From assembly GCA_019828595.1 (NCBI GenBank), contig JAHQRK010000001.1:4154001-4218000 (forward strand): a stretch of 64,000 bases of DNA. Direction: 5' to 3'. Made by a program: the position numbers and the translations under genes. Below the pieces are notes generated by a model that worked only from the letters and a program-made list of their open reading frames with translations, did no database searches and had not been told where the DNA came from. The stretch is from Aphanomyces cochlioides. Lineage: Eukaryota > Oomycota > Saprolegniomycetes > Saprolegniales > Verrucalvaceae. Shown in pieces: positions 1 to 11,044 of this stretch (the first letter of the stretch is position 1; every line of letters starts with the position of its first letter).

Positions 1-1575
1 GCGGTGGAGCTTTAAGTATTTCGAAAAGAGTACGTTGCCTTCTGTCGTCAAGGGTGGAGTTTGCTGACCGTGGTGGTAGCACCAAATATCATATTCATCG
101 TCATTTGTGTTTTGTGACCAAAACCGAACTACGGAATGGTATCCAACAACCGTCCAATATCGGTATATGTTCTGCCAAAATTCCAAATATTGTAATATTT
201 TTTGGTCCCCGGACGCACTCTTATTCATTCGATTCCAAATTGGACTGTCATTGGTTATATCTGACAAGCCTTAGTATCATCGCAGAGTGAACTCAAAAAT
301 ACTTTCGAAATAATATTAGTATTCACCACTGCCAAACAGGATTGTTGCGGGGAGAAGCATGACACAGAATCTAAAAATGCAGGACGACCTAATCCTCAAA
401 ACACTTCCTGGGTGGCTGCATGCCATGCCTGATTTAAAAAGATATCCAGTTGAAAACTTCGTCAGGGACCAACTACATTTCAAGTACACACTAAATACTA
501 CGAAGTTGGAGTGACAGTTCACAAGGAGTTTATCGACTTCCCGTCGACATTAGGGAGATTTCGAAACTCGCACTTTCCTGTTCCCATTCATTATATTTTT
601 ATGGGAATGGAATGTCTCCCGTATAATCGACCAATTCTATGGACAACTTAAAATGTTTAAGAGTCTTCCCATATAAAAATCATTTTAAGAGGTATTTATG
701 GGGGAAATGACCTTCGAAATCTCCCTATTAGCTGGTCTTACTGCTGGACTAAACTACAGAACCTCTCGAATATCTACCAGTACTGAATTATGCAATAAAG
801 TTACGATAAAACTACTACTTTGTACTCTCGAACCTGCTGAAACGAGCTTCACTTCACATACTGTAACGGTTTTAACTTTTGTCCTTGAAGTGAAGGGTAT
901 TCACTTCCTGATACATAACTCCTGCTCCCTCTGGGTGTCATTCTACGGCCAATGGAATGACACCCACAGGGATTTACCTAGGGAAAGCAACAAATTCTAT
1001 CCACCTAACAACACAAAATTCTACGAATTCTGGATCACAGCGCCTGTGTATGGCAATTCCGGACAAAGGGCAAAATGGAAACTGTGTTAACGAGTGATTA
1101 AGCTATGCTCTATGCAACTCGTCCTCGATATGTAGAGGCATGCAACAATGGTATAGAGGTAAATTCGGCAGAGGTCGGAGGACGCTAAGCTATGCATCCA
1201 CCACACTGTGCAACTCGATCGGCAAAGTTTGTTGTCGTACTTGTCTATTGTGAACTTGAGATCGAGTTAATGAGGCGTCAAAATGGATTGACTTGTTCAG
1301 TCAGGACCTAATTGGCTGTACCATTCCGTGGATTGCTGCGTGTAGCGAATGGTGCAGCCATAGCATCCCCGATCACTATTAGTTTACTCCGACCCGTTCC
1401 GACGTCTATGTTGACGACTATCTTCATGTTGACGTTGCGCTTCAGTGATAACTTCTTTCCCCGGATCAACTCGAAACAACTCGGATCAACCTAATTATTA
1501 GCCAATCAATATATTTTTTCGTATTAGTCATATTAGCCAATTAAAATTGAGGTAAAAACGAAGTCACAAACGAAA
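1..1575. other. Non-coding or unrecognised left edge
   Basis: No reading frame here has a recognisable domain. Short open frames at 54-290, 316-522 and 698-1090 lack biased composition and I could not match them to a family. The stretch around 54-290 may be a worn DNA-transposon fragment, but this is a guess. A run around 1500-1560 is AT-rich and directly precedes the probable spliced gene at 1576. Confidence 0.4.
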
Positions 1576-2525
1576 ATGCCACCTCGTGCGTACGGCACCA
1601 TCCCGAAGGTCTTCTGTTCGAAGGGATGCGGCAAGGAGGTGTTAATTAAAGAAAAACGTTGCATGAGCAACGTTGTAATGGACAAACACGACTGGCAAAA
1701 TCAAGGAAAAAAAGAAACAGTGATGCCTAGCAACGCAATACGCTCACTGTTACGGCAAGGCGCCGCGAACAGCGATTGAACAAGATGTTTCGACGACTTG
1801 TTGGTAAGTTTATGTAACTGAAAATTCATTATGAATGATAGATGCTCGTGAAAAGCTAAAAGAGGTTACGGAGGCCCCTGTTCCTCCACCTAAGGTGGAG
1901 GAACAGGGGCCTTCCTCGTCAGCCTACTTGGCGATTCGCGACGAGCAGAGACTGTCCTCTGTATGAAATTAGCATGAATCCTCAACTCACGAATATTCTC
2001 TCGCATGAGGTATGAAATTATACTATATTTTAAGAATAATTTTCTTTCAAGTTAGACCGCATATGGCAAAGAATGTCCAGAGGTGAGCGCAACTACTCGA
2101 AATGGTTGAGATGTGCAGGGCTCATTATTCATCCTGACAAACATACTAATTTGACAGGCATACTTCGCGACCACTTTCCAGACAAGTTGTCTGACTTGTT
2201 GAACTTGTGTTCAAGAACTATGGCACGCCCTATTGGCGAGAGGGAAGGTTATGCGTCTACTGTGGCGTTTTTCGAGTTCATGGACATTTTTTAGGAGCTA
2301 AAGGAAAAATCCGCAGTTTATTCCAGGCGCCGAAATGCGTGGAAAATCAAGTGTGCCAATATACAGGAGGAGGTAATTCAAGAACAAGAAGAAATTCGCC
2401 AGAAGAAGATCAGCGAGTACCAAAGTTTGATCTCGAAGTATGAGCGAGTTGGGCCATGCTATACGTTTGAGGAGTTTGCTGATACCAAGCGCAAGATCTA
2501 TGTATCGAAAGGCAACTCGAATTAA
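1576..2525 (+). CDS. Probable small multi-exon hypothetical protein
   Basis: I do not recognise the family. The first exon starts at 1576 (MPPRAYGTIPKVFCSKGCGK...) with two CxxxC-spaced cysteines. A clear GTAAGT...GATAG intron is visible at 1804-1841 (38 bp). A second intron, GTATGA...TTCAAG, fits at 1961-2051, joining the codons before 1961 in frame to ...LDRIWQRMSRG at 2052-2087. The exon between them reads ARRREQRLNKMFRRL then a VPPPKVEEQG segment, a highly charged, plausible coding stretch. An earlier intron must end near 1730 (CCTAG) to change frame. The last part, about 2295-2525, encodes a Glu/Gln/Lys-rich probable coiled coil ending at TAA 2523-2525; it follows an in-frame TAG at 2292-2294 that could be the end of another intron (TTTTTTAG). 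The exon model is my inference; the two introns named are the best supported part. It could also be a decayed gene. Confidence 0.4.
1872..1912. repeat. Perfect 20-bp inverted repeat with 1-nt centre
   Basis: The arm AGGCCCCTGTTCCTCCACCT (1872-1891) is followed by one base and then its exact reverse complement (1893-1912). It lies inside the probable exon encoding VPPPKVEEQG, so the coding sequence itself forms a near-perfect hairpin. Confidence 0.9.
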
Positions 2526-2569
2526 CTACATATCAATATATTTTTGTTCATGCCATACGTAGGATATGT

Positions 2570-2652
2570 CCATACCAAAAGTAAGTTGTGTCCATACCAA
2601 AAGTAGGATGTTCATACCAAAAGTAGGATTATCATACCAAAAGTATGATGCA
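2570..2652. repeat. Short tandem repeat, about 20-22 bp unit, four copies
   Basis: The core CCATACCAAAAGTA recurs four times in a row with slightly varying tails (AAGTTGTGT, GGATGTT, GGATTAT, TGATGCA). A degenerate fifth unit begins near 2551. It is a minisatellite-like run just after the hypothetical gene. Confidence 0.8.
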
Positions 2653-3809
2653 CATATTGTAATATTCGTAATGTGTCATTCTCAAGAATTCACAGAAAAA
2701 TACTTGCGTTTTGAATGCATTTACAGAAAATCTTTCCTGAGGTTTCGTGAATATCAAAAGTAATTTCCATGATAGAAATATATATAACTTGATGTTTGTA
2801 TGTAATAGAATAGTTTGACAGAAATGCATTTTGCGAGGAATCACAGAAAAGTTTTTCTGTCGATGTGTAAGCCAATCAGACATCAAGAAAAGGACAAAAT
2901 AACAATGAAACGAGATCACTTCTTTTGCATGCAGAATCGACGACGCACGTCGTGTTCATGATGGCAGATGCTCGAAGAAACCTCATTACGGAGGAGTCTA
3001 GAGTAAAGTAAACTTCAGGTGTCAACCAAATCAAGAAATGGTGCTGCCTTACTGGTAAAAACGATCTACTTTAGCCATGCGACAGTCGAAAGACTAGATA
3101 ACAATCAATCTTTCTCTATTCTATTTCAACAACTTCTTAGAATCTAATACATTTTCTTGAGTCTAAGAGCGCTGAAGTCAGTTAATCCTGTAACACATGC
3201 CCGTATACCATTCCCCTAGCTTGAGTATCGGGTACTCAAGATAACGACAAGAAAAACAGCCAAACCATCACCCATCCATGCATATTCTTGAGTCTAACAA
3301 AGCTGCAAATCAGTTAATCTTGTAATACATGTCCATTACCGGTTCTCTAACTTCAAGTCGTCCAAACCTCTTGGGTCTTGGACCTCCTTCTTGGATGCAA
3401 CATGGAAAGTGGAGTGTTCAATGTTCAAAGTTTTAAACCAATCAAGCTTCATTCTCAGCAAAATAGAGCATGATTGGTCTAAAATAACAAGGCAGAATCA
3501 TTTTTCTGTGAATTCCGAAGACAAGTCGTTCATCTTCCTTCAAATGTCATTTTGAGACTAAAGTTCTATTTCTGTAAAGTGATACTAATTTATATAAATT
3601 GACACTTTTAGACCCCAGTGGTATTGCATCGTGATTGGTTGATTTCCTTTTTTTCCATTCCAGGTTGATCCACGATGGAGGAAGTGCTTCCACTAAAAAA
3701 CCACTTGGTGTTTCTATGTGGAAGAAAAAAAACGGAAGTTCTGGATCAACGTTTCTAGTGGCCTGATCTAGGGTTAGGGTTACAAAACCCAAGATATTTC
3801 ATATAAGAG
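2653..3809. other. AT-rich intergenic DNA with a diverged direct repeat
   Basis: No gene is supported. Two imperfect direct copies of about 77 bp are seen at 3149-3225 and 3279-3356; both contain TTCTTGAGTCTAA, CAGTTAATC and TGTAA-ACATG. They look about 75-80 percent alike by eye. The rest holds only short A/T tracts and scattered CACAGAAAA motifs. Confidence 0.5.
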
Positions 3810-3857
3810 ACCCAAATTTTGTCACACACCTTTTGCTGAACGCCACACAAAAATATA
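3810..3857 (+). repeat. Outer inverted repeat, left arm
   Basis: The segment ACCCAAATTTTGTCACACAC...GCCACACAAAAATATA is matched, in reverse complement, at 7077-7122 with only a few differences. The pair brackets the pogo transposon. It is possibly the TIR pair of an older, roughly 1-kb non-autonomous element into which the pogo element jumped. I could not find a convincing target duplication. Confidence 0.6.
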
Positions 3858-4019
3858 TTAAAAACAAAGAAAAACATATGTTTTAAATACCTTCCTTGAC
3901 ATCTTAATCTTGGGAAATTTCCCTACAACATTATTACACTAATAGGACTTAACGTTAACATGCCGTACAATCTTCGTTCAGGTTTTCTTTTGCAATGCCT
4001 GACCCTCACCCCACCGGTG

Positions 4020-4076
4020 AACCCCTTCGTGAAAGGGGTTTTACAATTGTTAACAGCGCGGGCACGCGCTGTTAAC
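4020..4076. repeat. Two adjacent strong hairpins
   Basis: The first hairpin, 4020-4040, has arms AACCCCTT/AAGGGGTT. The second, 4049-4076, has a perfect 12-bp stem GTTAACAGCGCG with a 4-nt loop. They are GC-rich islands in AT-rich surroundings. No transposase or RNA family could be attached to them. Confidence 0.7.
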
Positions 4077-5208
4077 TGCAAAAACCCCGAGGAGACCCTG
4101 TTTGGTGTGGAGTAGTACTAGTGTCATACTAGGATACTTCCCAATCCCAATTTTCTCTTCCTTGTGCTGTTTAGGCTTCTTTGTGTGGACTTCAGCAGTT
4201 TTAATGTGTTGTTCACAAATAATTGTGTGTCATTCAGACGCCTTAATGTGTTATTCAGAAATTTTGTTTATTATTATTTTCATTGTGTGTTTTTAATTTA
4301 AATGTGAGTGACCGTCAGATTATTCTCTGTGTTTTTAATATATATTTTTCGGAACTATATGGAGTTTTCTCGGTCATGACTGCGGTCATACAGGGAGCGA
4401 CTTTGAATAACACCGCGTATGAGCTTTTTGATTGGCCACGAAATTGGACTTATATGGCCAATCATATCGAGCTAATCAAACCCTTGAATAAAAATACGAC
4501 CGCTGGTTCATTGACAAAATATAAATTATAGCAATTTATTTGTTGATAAGAGGAAATTCACATAGATGATTCTTGAAACAACGAAACAGTTAACAAAGGT
4601 CACAAGGTATTAAAGGTAGCATATTTAAATCATGCAGAACTTCAAGAAGGAGAATTCGTGCATCCATTCAAAGGTTAGACATCTCATCCCAATTTTAAAA
4701 AATGGATAAAATAATAAATACTTTAATCAATATAATACGACATATTTTATTTTAAATACCTTGTTTAAAATATCACAATATCCTGCAACCAGTCGTTCTT
4801 TTATACATCATGTTCTTTCAATCAGGCGCTATGTTTGTACTGTGCTTTACCTCTACGCCGACTCATGGACAACAGATCAATTCACTTCCCGATTTCCTGT
4901 CAAACAGTCGCATGCTCGTCCTAATCCCTCTTCGGGGGGGGGTCTGCCCCAAGCCAGCGATATCGCTACCCTACACCTTAGTTCTCTAGGACACAGTTCC
5001 CCGCGAGAATAGACCAGGGCAACAGGTCAACAGTGCTACTGTCGTTTGGAAATCCAAAGTTATCTTTGGGTGGGGTACCCAGACTTTAGTAAAAAAACTC
5101 TTTAGCGGGATATCATTTTAATTTTAATAAATCTTTTTTTTTGTTCTGTGTTCTAAAATGGTGTTTAGTTTCCTAAACATCATTTTAACTCATTTTAAAT
5201 AACATTTA

Positions 5209-5324
5209 GAATTGATAATTTGTTTTAAAACTAATTTTCAATTCTGATTTATAAAGGCATTGTTTAAAATCAATGCTTTTATAATTCAGAATTGAAAATC
5301 AGTTTAAAAACAAATTTTCAATTC
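5209..5324. repeat. Large AT-rich inverted repeat (~54-bp arms)
   Basis: The left arm starts GAATTGATAATTTGTTTTAA and the right arm ends with a near reverse complement (...AAACAAATTTTCAATTC); the loop is about 8 bp (TTTAAAAT). It lies downstream of the transposase stop codon inside the pogo element. It could be a foldback remnant or a transcription-end structure. Confidence 0.75.
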
Positions 5325-5433
5325 GTTTATAGTTTAGAAAAGGAATCTCTTTCTAAATTATAAAAGAACCTATTTAAAAAAGAACTCAAGAGTTCTTAAA
5401 AGAGAAAAAGAACATGTATATTAAAGTTGAGAT

Positions 5434-6576
5434 TTAAATCGACAAAGCCTTTTTGAAACTCGCTCGCACTTCATCTTCGGATATCATGCTCCAAGCTCGA
5501 ATGGCCCTTTCTATCATAAGAATTCGCTTTTCTTTTGCAGTTGTGGCTGTGACATCAGACATGATCCACAAATCTCGCAAGTGTTGCTTGAAAGGCCCCA
5601 TGATAGAAACATCTAATGGCTGGCAGTGCGAGGTACTGTTGGGGGGCAGAGGGTAAAGTACACTTCCAAGTTCGTCACCAATGATGCGTTCTCTTTCGTT
5701 GCTGACATGACAGTCAAAATTGTCCAGCAAGAGAACAGATGGATCCTCAATGTTGTCCGCAAGTTCATCGCGCAGATACCTCTTCCACACATTTCCATTC
5801 ATCCACGCTTTCGGTTGCATGTAATAGAAATGACCAGCTGGGTAGCTGTCAAACTCGTTCTTCTCAATTGAGCCACCATCAACACCGCGAATGATAAACA
5901 CAATTGGCAGTTTCAGACCATCGGCGCGCACTGTGAGTAAAGCTGTCATTCGACTTGAATGTTTGTCACCGGACGTAACATAACTTCCACCACCACGAAC
6001 GGCCCATATAGTCTTGGGACATATGTCGAAATAAATGCCAGTTTCGTCAGCATTGTACAAACAGTTTGTTGGCAAGTAACCGTGCTTCTCAGAGAATTCT
6101 GTGGCGAAGGCACGTCGCGTCTCTTCAAGATCGATTTGTGTCTTCTTTTGACGCCAGATGCGCTGACGAGTAAAGTCGTGGCTATGACCGAAGTTTTGGA
6201 GAAGACGAAGCAAGGATTTATAGCCAGATGATCTTGTTTTAACATATTCCTGAAGCCAAGTGTTGTGATTCACGCGGAGGTAATTGATAAGGTGAGCGGT
6301 CGTCACGGCCTTCTCTTCACGTCTTAAGTCGCGGACATAAATTGCAAGTTCGTAGCTGTCAGGGATGATTGGCTTGGCCCCACAGTTGCAGTATTCTTCT
6401 TTCGTGCCTTTGAAATTTTTCAACTTGTCAGTGTCACGAATCCATTCACGCAAGGAACTCTCGTTCCACCCGGTAATTCTTGCGGCTTCGCGAACAGATG
6501 TGCTTTCAGCGATGGAAACAGCGCGCAACTTCTCAGCCACGGTAGGTCTGGCACGTCGAGTCTTGGTAGCATTCAT
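5434..6576 (-). CDS. pogo/Tigger-like DDE transposase
   Basis: The protein has 380 residues, normal for the family. Residues 1-55 form an N-terminal helix-turn-helix of the Psq/CENP-B type (VREAARITGWNESSLREWI). A second HTH-like charged region covers about 60-145. The catalytic DDE_1 domain runs from about 165 to 360, with acidic residues D177 (NADETG), D285 (LLLDNFDCH) and D322 (CQPLDVSIMGPFK); the last two are 36 residues apart, giving a DD36D pattern with Asp as third residue, as expected for pogo. It should bind the 27-bp TIRs and catalyse cut-and-paste transposition into TA. The frame is intact and the flanking TIRs and TA duplication are present, so this copy may be active (inference). 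Confidence 0.88.
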   Translation of the reverse strand: MNATKTRRARPTVAEKLRAVSIAESTSVREAARITGWNESSLREWIRDTDKLKNFKGTKEEYCNCGAKPIIPDSYELAIYVRDLRREEKAVTTAHLINYLRVNHNTWLQEYVKTRSSGYKSLLRLLQNFGHSHDFTRQRIWRQKKTQIDLEETRRAFATEFSEKHGYLPTNCLYNADETGIYFDICPKTIWAVRGGGSYVTSGDKHSSRMTALLTVRADGLKLPIVFIIRGVDGGSIEKNEFDSYPAGHFYYMQPKAWMNGNVWKRYLRDELADNIEDPSVLLLDNFDCHVSNERERIIGDELGSVLYPLPPNSTSHCQPLDVSIMGPFKQHLRDLWIMSDVTATTAKEKRILMIERAIRAWSMISEDEVRASFKKALSI

Positions 6577-6734
6577 CCGAGGCTATCAATTTTCGCGGTT
6601 GTCAAATTGAAAAGAATGGGAAATTGTGCCGCGAAAAATTTAGCCAATAAAATTTTGTTATCAGAAATAAAGATCTATGATTGGTCAATTCAAATTTAAT
6701 TATGCCACGCTGTTATTCAACGTCGCTCCCTGTA

Positions 6735-7372
6735 GTTCATTTTTTGTCGTTTTATGACCAGGATAAAATATTCTGTTTTTTCATTTTTCTTTCACAATAG
6801 GACACCGAAAATCTTGTTTTCAAGCTTAAATCAGGCATCACAAGACATGTAAACTTTGTAATGACCGCTCTAGCAGTCGAGATGGCTCTCATCATGGAGC
6901 ATGATAGTCTTGACCTTGGCAGGAGTGATGACAACGAGTGTTTGTATTAGCTTAAAATTAGTATTATGACCAGAGTTAAATATATCTCGAATATTTATTC
7001 AGAAACAGCCAATTTGGAAACTATATCTCTGATATTTATTTTCTTGGTCATGACCCTGGTCATGACCGCAAAATTTATATTTTTGTGTGGCATTCAGCAA
7101 AAGGTGTGTGACAATTTTGGGTCCTCTTCATATAAGTGCGAGTTGATTCAGGCAGAGGAAGCTCTACTTTGTGGAAAAATTCTCTCTCGTGGACATCTCT
7201 GGCAAGGCTTGAAAGCATTATCAGTGAGGAAGTTTGCCGTAACATTCCATTCTCTGTTGGAAGACATCTACAGGAGTCATCAGCCCTCCAAGTCGAGGGT
7301 GCTCTAGCAAAGAAAGATGGCCTCTTCAATAATGAAGCGATTCAAAAACTCATATATGCACATACATGTGTC
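6735..7372. other. Non-coding flank between pogo element and retrotransposon, with right outer inverted repeat
   Basis: The right arm of the outer inverted repeat is at 7077-7122. A short local repeat TTGGTCATGACCCTGGTCATGACC lies near 7048-7069 and resembles CGGTCATGACTGCGGTCATA just left of the pogo element (4370-4390), supporting the idea that both flanks belonged to one older element. No gene is supported. Confidence 0.5.
7368..7372. repeat. Gypsy target-site duplication, left copy (GTGTC)
   Basis: GTGTC immediately precedes the left LTR. The same five bases follow the right LTR at 13408-13412. Confidence 0.9.
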
Positions 7373-7577
7373 TGATGTGTCTTCAGGTATGCCTGACGAA
7401 AGCAGCTCCTTGTGCGGACGTCTGCCACGCACAATGAAAACCAAATACTGACATTTTGTGTTATCCCTATGAAAATACACTGTATCGATTGTCGTGTCAA
7501 CAACAATCGTTACACACCTATGCGATACACGCATAGATGTGGAGTTGGCACCCATTGACAACCAACTCAACACATCA
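7373..7577 (-). repeat. Left LTR (3' LTR of the minus-strand gypsy)
   Basis: The sequence is 205 bp, starts TGATGTGT and ends ACACATCA, with perfect short terminal inverted repeats. It matches 13201-13407 except for one substitution near 7388 and a missing AG dinucleotide near 7539. Confidence 0.93.
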
Positions 7578-8143
7578 GCACCCCCGAAGTGACGTTTTCT
7601 TCTTAGACTTTGATTTAGTTGGTGGGGGAAATTCCAGCCGAGGCTCCATACTTTGGACAACCGCTTGTAGTCACCGGATATTTGGTTGTGTCTCGGCGTT
7701 GGTATTGATGAAGTTGTGGACCAGCGCTGGTACATCCTCGAGCAAATTTTCCAGTGGCTCCCAGGTATTTTCGAGCGCGTCAAGACCAAACCATTTTACA
7801 AGTATAACCCACGATTTAAGCGATCGATCAAACCGACAATCCAACAATTCCTCCACGAGGTGACCTCCGTCGACATAGGCGACGTGGTCAAGCAGGTCTT
7901 GAGTGAGGTTTAAATTTGAGGCCGCAAATAATTTTAAGCGGGAAATATGATGGATTGTCCTTTGGCCGTCACGTAAATCTTCAACATAATACACCCAATC
8001 GGACATTGTATCAACAATACGCCGCGGACCAACCCACTGAACTTGGAGTTTGGCAGCAAATGCTTGAGAAACTTTTCCCACAAGTACATAATCGCCGATA
8101 GAAAGTCGAATTTCGTGAACTTTGCCACGTTTATTGCGACGTT
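7578..8143 (-). pseudogene. Gypsy polyprotein C-terminus with chromodomain
   Basis: The open segment 7671-8081 encodes an integrase C-terminal linker (QVQWVGPRRIVD...HHISRLK) followed by a chromodomain (EELLDCRFD...WVILVKWFGLDALENTWEPLENL). The aromatic-rich WxxxVKW...TWEP pattern is the chromodomain signature; such domains direct integration to modified chromatin in chromoviruses. It is out of frame with the integrase segment at 8145-9002. Confidence 0.8.
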
Positions 8144-8144
8144 T

Positions 8145-9060
8145 TCACTCTTTATCACGCTTTGCTGTCGAGAATGCAGATAACTGGCGATGCAATGAAT
8201 CACGAGCTTGGGAAAGCTCATTCAAGTGGTCCTGTTTCCACCGCGATAATTGTTCGGCAGAAACCTCGTTAATTGTGTCGTTTGAAATAAATGCATTCAG
8301 CGCATTGCTCGGTGGGAGCTGTGTCATTGCCGTAATTGGCGCTAAGCCATTTAATTTTGCGCTGGGTGTGTGGTTTAATGCATGTTGAATTATTGGTAAA
8401 AGCGATGGCCATTTATCTTGAGGCAATTTTAATTCCACAAGCAACGTCTTAAATGTCTTAGTGATTGTAGGCATCATAACGTCGACGGTCCCATTGACCC
8501 AAAGACAATGCGCTGGTGTGAATTTGTGTCCACTGCCATAAAGACGACGTAGATTATCAACAACTTCATTTTTGTAGTGCGGTCCTTGATCCGATACCCA
8601 TGTATCTACAATGCCAAAAATTGAAAACCATTGCTGCATCGCATTAACACAGTCGATGGCTTTGCAAGAATTATGATGAGTTAATTGACACAAACGAGAG
8701 GCATCGTCAACAATCACATGGATATATCCTCCTGGCATCGAGAGAAAATCACAATGGATAAGTTTATAGGGTTCGACAGCATGCAAAACTTCGCCAAGCG
8801 GACGGGGTACAATTCCTGCCCCTGTCGACATGCATTGTATACAATTTTGGACGAATAACTCTATATCATCACTGATCCCACGCCAAGTGAACATACCCAT
8901 CAATGCTGTTTTTGTCGCAACCATTCCTCTGTGGCCCATGGCACCTGCGTGTGAAATTACCAAAAGAGATAGCTGAAGCTCCAGACATTTGGAGGCACCC
9001 AAATTAATTCATTCAGCCGGTAGACATGGTCAGAATCATTAAGAGACAAATGATGCTCCA
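8145..9060 (-). pseudogene. Gypsy integrase
   Basis: The HHCC zinc finger is visible (SHAGAMGHRG ... NCIQC). The catalytic core has the first Asp in HCDFLS and the second in VSDQGPHY. The usual third residue, Glu in the NGxxE context, is Asp here (NGTVDVMM). The upstream start of the domain lies in another frame (8957-9355), so it is broken. Its role would be LTR end joining. Confidence 0.8.
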
Positions 9061-9330
9061 CTTTTCGACGATCTTGAGAGTGTTCATTCTGAACGGATGC
9101 GATATTGTCTAAACTTGGCCATTGAAAATCATGTGATAGTGGTGATTGAACCGGCAGAGGCAATGTGACCAAGCGACGTAATTGTGGTCGGAGCGCCTTT
9201 TCGCTCGCATCTTGAACCCATACAGAAGCATTATTTGAAGCGTGATATTTACGATTTCCCCATCGAGATAGCAAGTCGCCCCAAGCATTGTCTTCGCCTG
9301 GGACATGTTTGATTTTATACATAAAAGCAC

Positions 9331-9886
9331 TCAAAGTAATTGCCCATCGTGCCAATTGTCCGCAACATAGCGGGGAGTATTAACGTCTGGATCTGGTGAA
9401 AAGAGAAATTGTAAATTTCGATGGTCGGTAAAAATGGTAAATCCGTTGGGACGTTGCAAAATATAGTCGAGGCGTTTGCACGATGCTACTATGGCGTAAC
9501 CTTCCTTCTCAACCGTACTCCAACGAAGAGCTGCATCACGAAATGCACCACTGAGAAAAGCGAGTGGCTCATGACGTTGTTGATCAATAGGTAGTGGTTC
9601 ATCTTCATAAGGTATCTGCGTTACCACCGCACCCCAAAAATTATCACTTGCGTCTGTACAGACAGAACATTTTGTCAGCGTCTGGATGGGCCAGTGTCAC
9701 AATATTTTTTAGTGCTTCTTTGCATTGTGTGAAAGCTCGCACATGGTCCGAATTCCAGCCAAATGAAATTAGACGGTACCGTGCTAATTTCGACTTCTTC
9801 CGACTACCAGCGTGATTGCACACAAGTTCCAACAATTGCTGCAAAGGTGAAATAAGCTTATTAAATTCTGGCAATGATTGACGCAT
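9331..9886 (-). pseudogene. Gypsy RNase H and RT connection region
   Basis: Two overlapping frames carry the RT thumb/connection (9644-9886, PEFNKLISPLQQLLE...) and the RNase H. The RNase H reads TDASDNFWGAVVTQ near 9620-9665, then PLAFLSGAFRDAALRWSTVEKEGYAIV and FTDHRNLQFLF (to 9331). The switch of frame between the two parts marks a frameshift. Confidence 0.78.
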
Positions 9887-9928
9887 CCAATTTAGTGCAC
9901 AAATGAATTGTTGAAGCTGCTGGCCATC

Positions 9929-11001
9929 CTATGGTGACTCTAGATCAATTAAACCATTGATTCGGCGATCATCATGCCCAATACCAGCCGCTGATATTCT
10001 TTTTCCACACCAAACAATGTCCGTTTTAAAGAATTCACACTTCAGCGGATTCAGCTTCAGACCAAATAATTTACACCGTTGGGGCAAATAATTAAGTAGG
10101 TCCATCAAGTCGACCTCTGACGTTGCACTTCCAATGACATCGTCTAACCAGACCTCTAAACCATTGCCATACCTATCACCATAGACAGTTTGAGCACAAT
10201 ATTGGCAGTATGCTACAGCATCGCTGTGGCCCATGAGAACTCTCGAACTTGATTTCATGTCGTCTACACCCATAATTGTAAACAATTCTTGGCTTTGCTC
10301 ATGAAGCGCTAGCTGCCAATACCCTTTGAACCATTCACAAGCAAAAAATACAGATTTACCCTGAAGGCGCGACATCACGACTTCAATTACTGGCATCGGC
10401 CAGTGCATCGGCTCTGTTAGAGCATTCACTGCTCTCATATCCACCGTCATGCGCAGGTCACCATTCTTTTTCGGCACGACTCGTGGCGGGGAGGCCCAGC
10501 GTGATCGATTATTGGTATAAATAAGCTCATGGCTTTCTAGATCGCATAAATGTTTTCGTAAATATGCCATAAGCAATGGTGAGTACCGCCGGGTCTTACA
10601 TTTTGTCGGTCGAGCCCCATCTTTTAAGCGCACTTGCAATGGCTCAATTTTTAAAGGTGGATCGTTTGCAAACTCAATTCGGAAAACATCGATAAACTCA
10701 AAGAGGAGATTACGAAGATATTTTGCGCCAGAATTTGAAATACCACTGGCTTCGGCTTCGCGAATTCGTTCTTCCAAGATGCTATCGATTTCACTCTGGG
10801 CGCTTAGAATGTCGGATGTGTCGCTGTCGTCTGCAAACTCCTCATTATCAACGGGAGGGGAAACGCAAGTTTCTGAAGAGCAAGTTTGCACGCCGAGGGC
10901 TCGTCATTATCCAATACAGAGAGAAGGCTCATATCCCATGTTGACAATTTCTTTCTAGCCATTTCTAGTAGCACTGCTGTATCATATCCCCATGTATTCA
11001 T
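9929..11001 (-). pseudogene. Gypsy reverse transcriptase
   Basis: The RT domain reads ...RWASPPRVVPKKNGDLRMTVDMRAVN (fingers), a palm segment FFACEWFKGYWQLAL, and an active-site motif VWLDDVIGSA, in which YxDD is replaced by LDD. The segment 9929-10891 is open for 320 residues. The N-terminal part continues in another frame to 11001. It synthesises DNA from the element RNA. Confidence 0.85.
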
Positions 11002-11044
11002 GATTGGACGGCCCAGAGTAATATTAGAGCCTCAATCCCGTTCA

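Larger units (their letters stand above)
4391..6732 (-). mobile_element. pogo/Tc1-mariner-type DNA transposon, apparently complete
   Basis: The element is 2,342 bp long. Its left end CAGGGAGCGACTTTGAATAA and its right end (reverse complement CAGGGAGCGACGTTGAATAA) form TIRs of about 27 bp with two or three mismatches. A TA dinucleotide flanks each side (4389-4390 and 6733-6734), the hallmark target duplication of the IS630-Tc1-mariner superfamily. It carries one transposase gene on the minus strand. Between the left TIR and the transposase is a long inverted repeat (5209-5324). Confidence 0.88.

Noticed and set aside
1..290. Possible mariner-like transposase fragment at the left edge
   Set aside because: Only vague resemblance; no catalytic motif or TIR visible.
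3769..3782. TAGGGTTAGGGTTA resembles telomere repeat
   Set aside because: Only two units; no array and no chromosome-end context.
7304..7789. 161-codon minus-strand frame across the left LTR
   Set aside because: It runs through the LTR and the chromodomain end in the wrong frame; a shadow.
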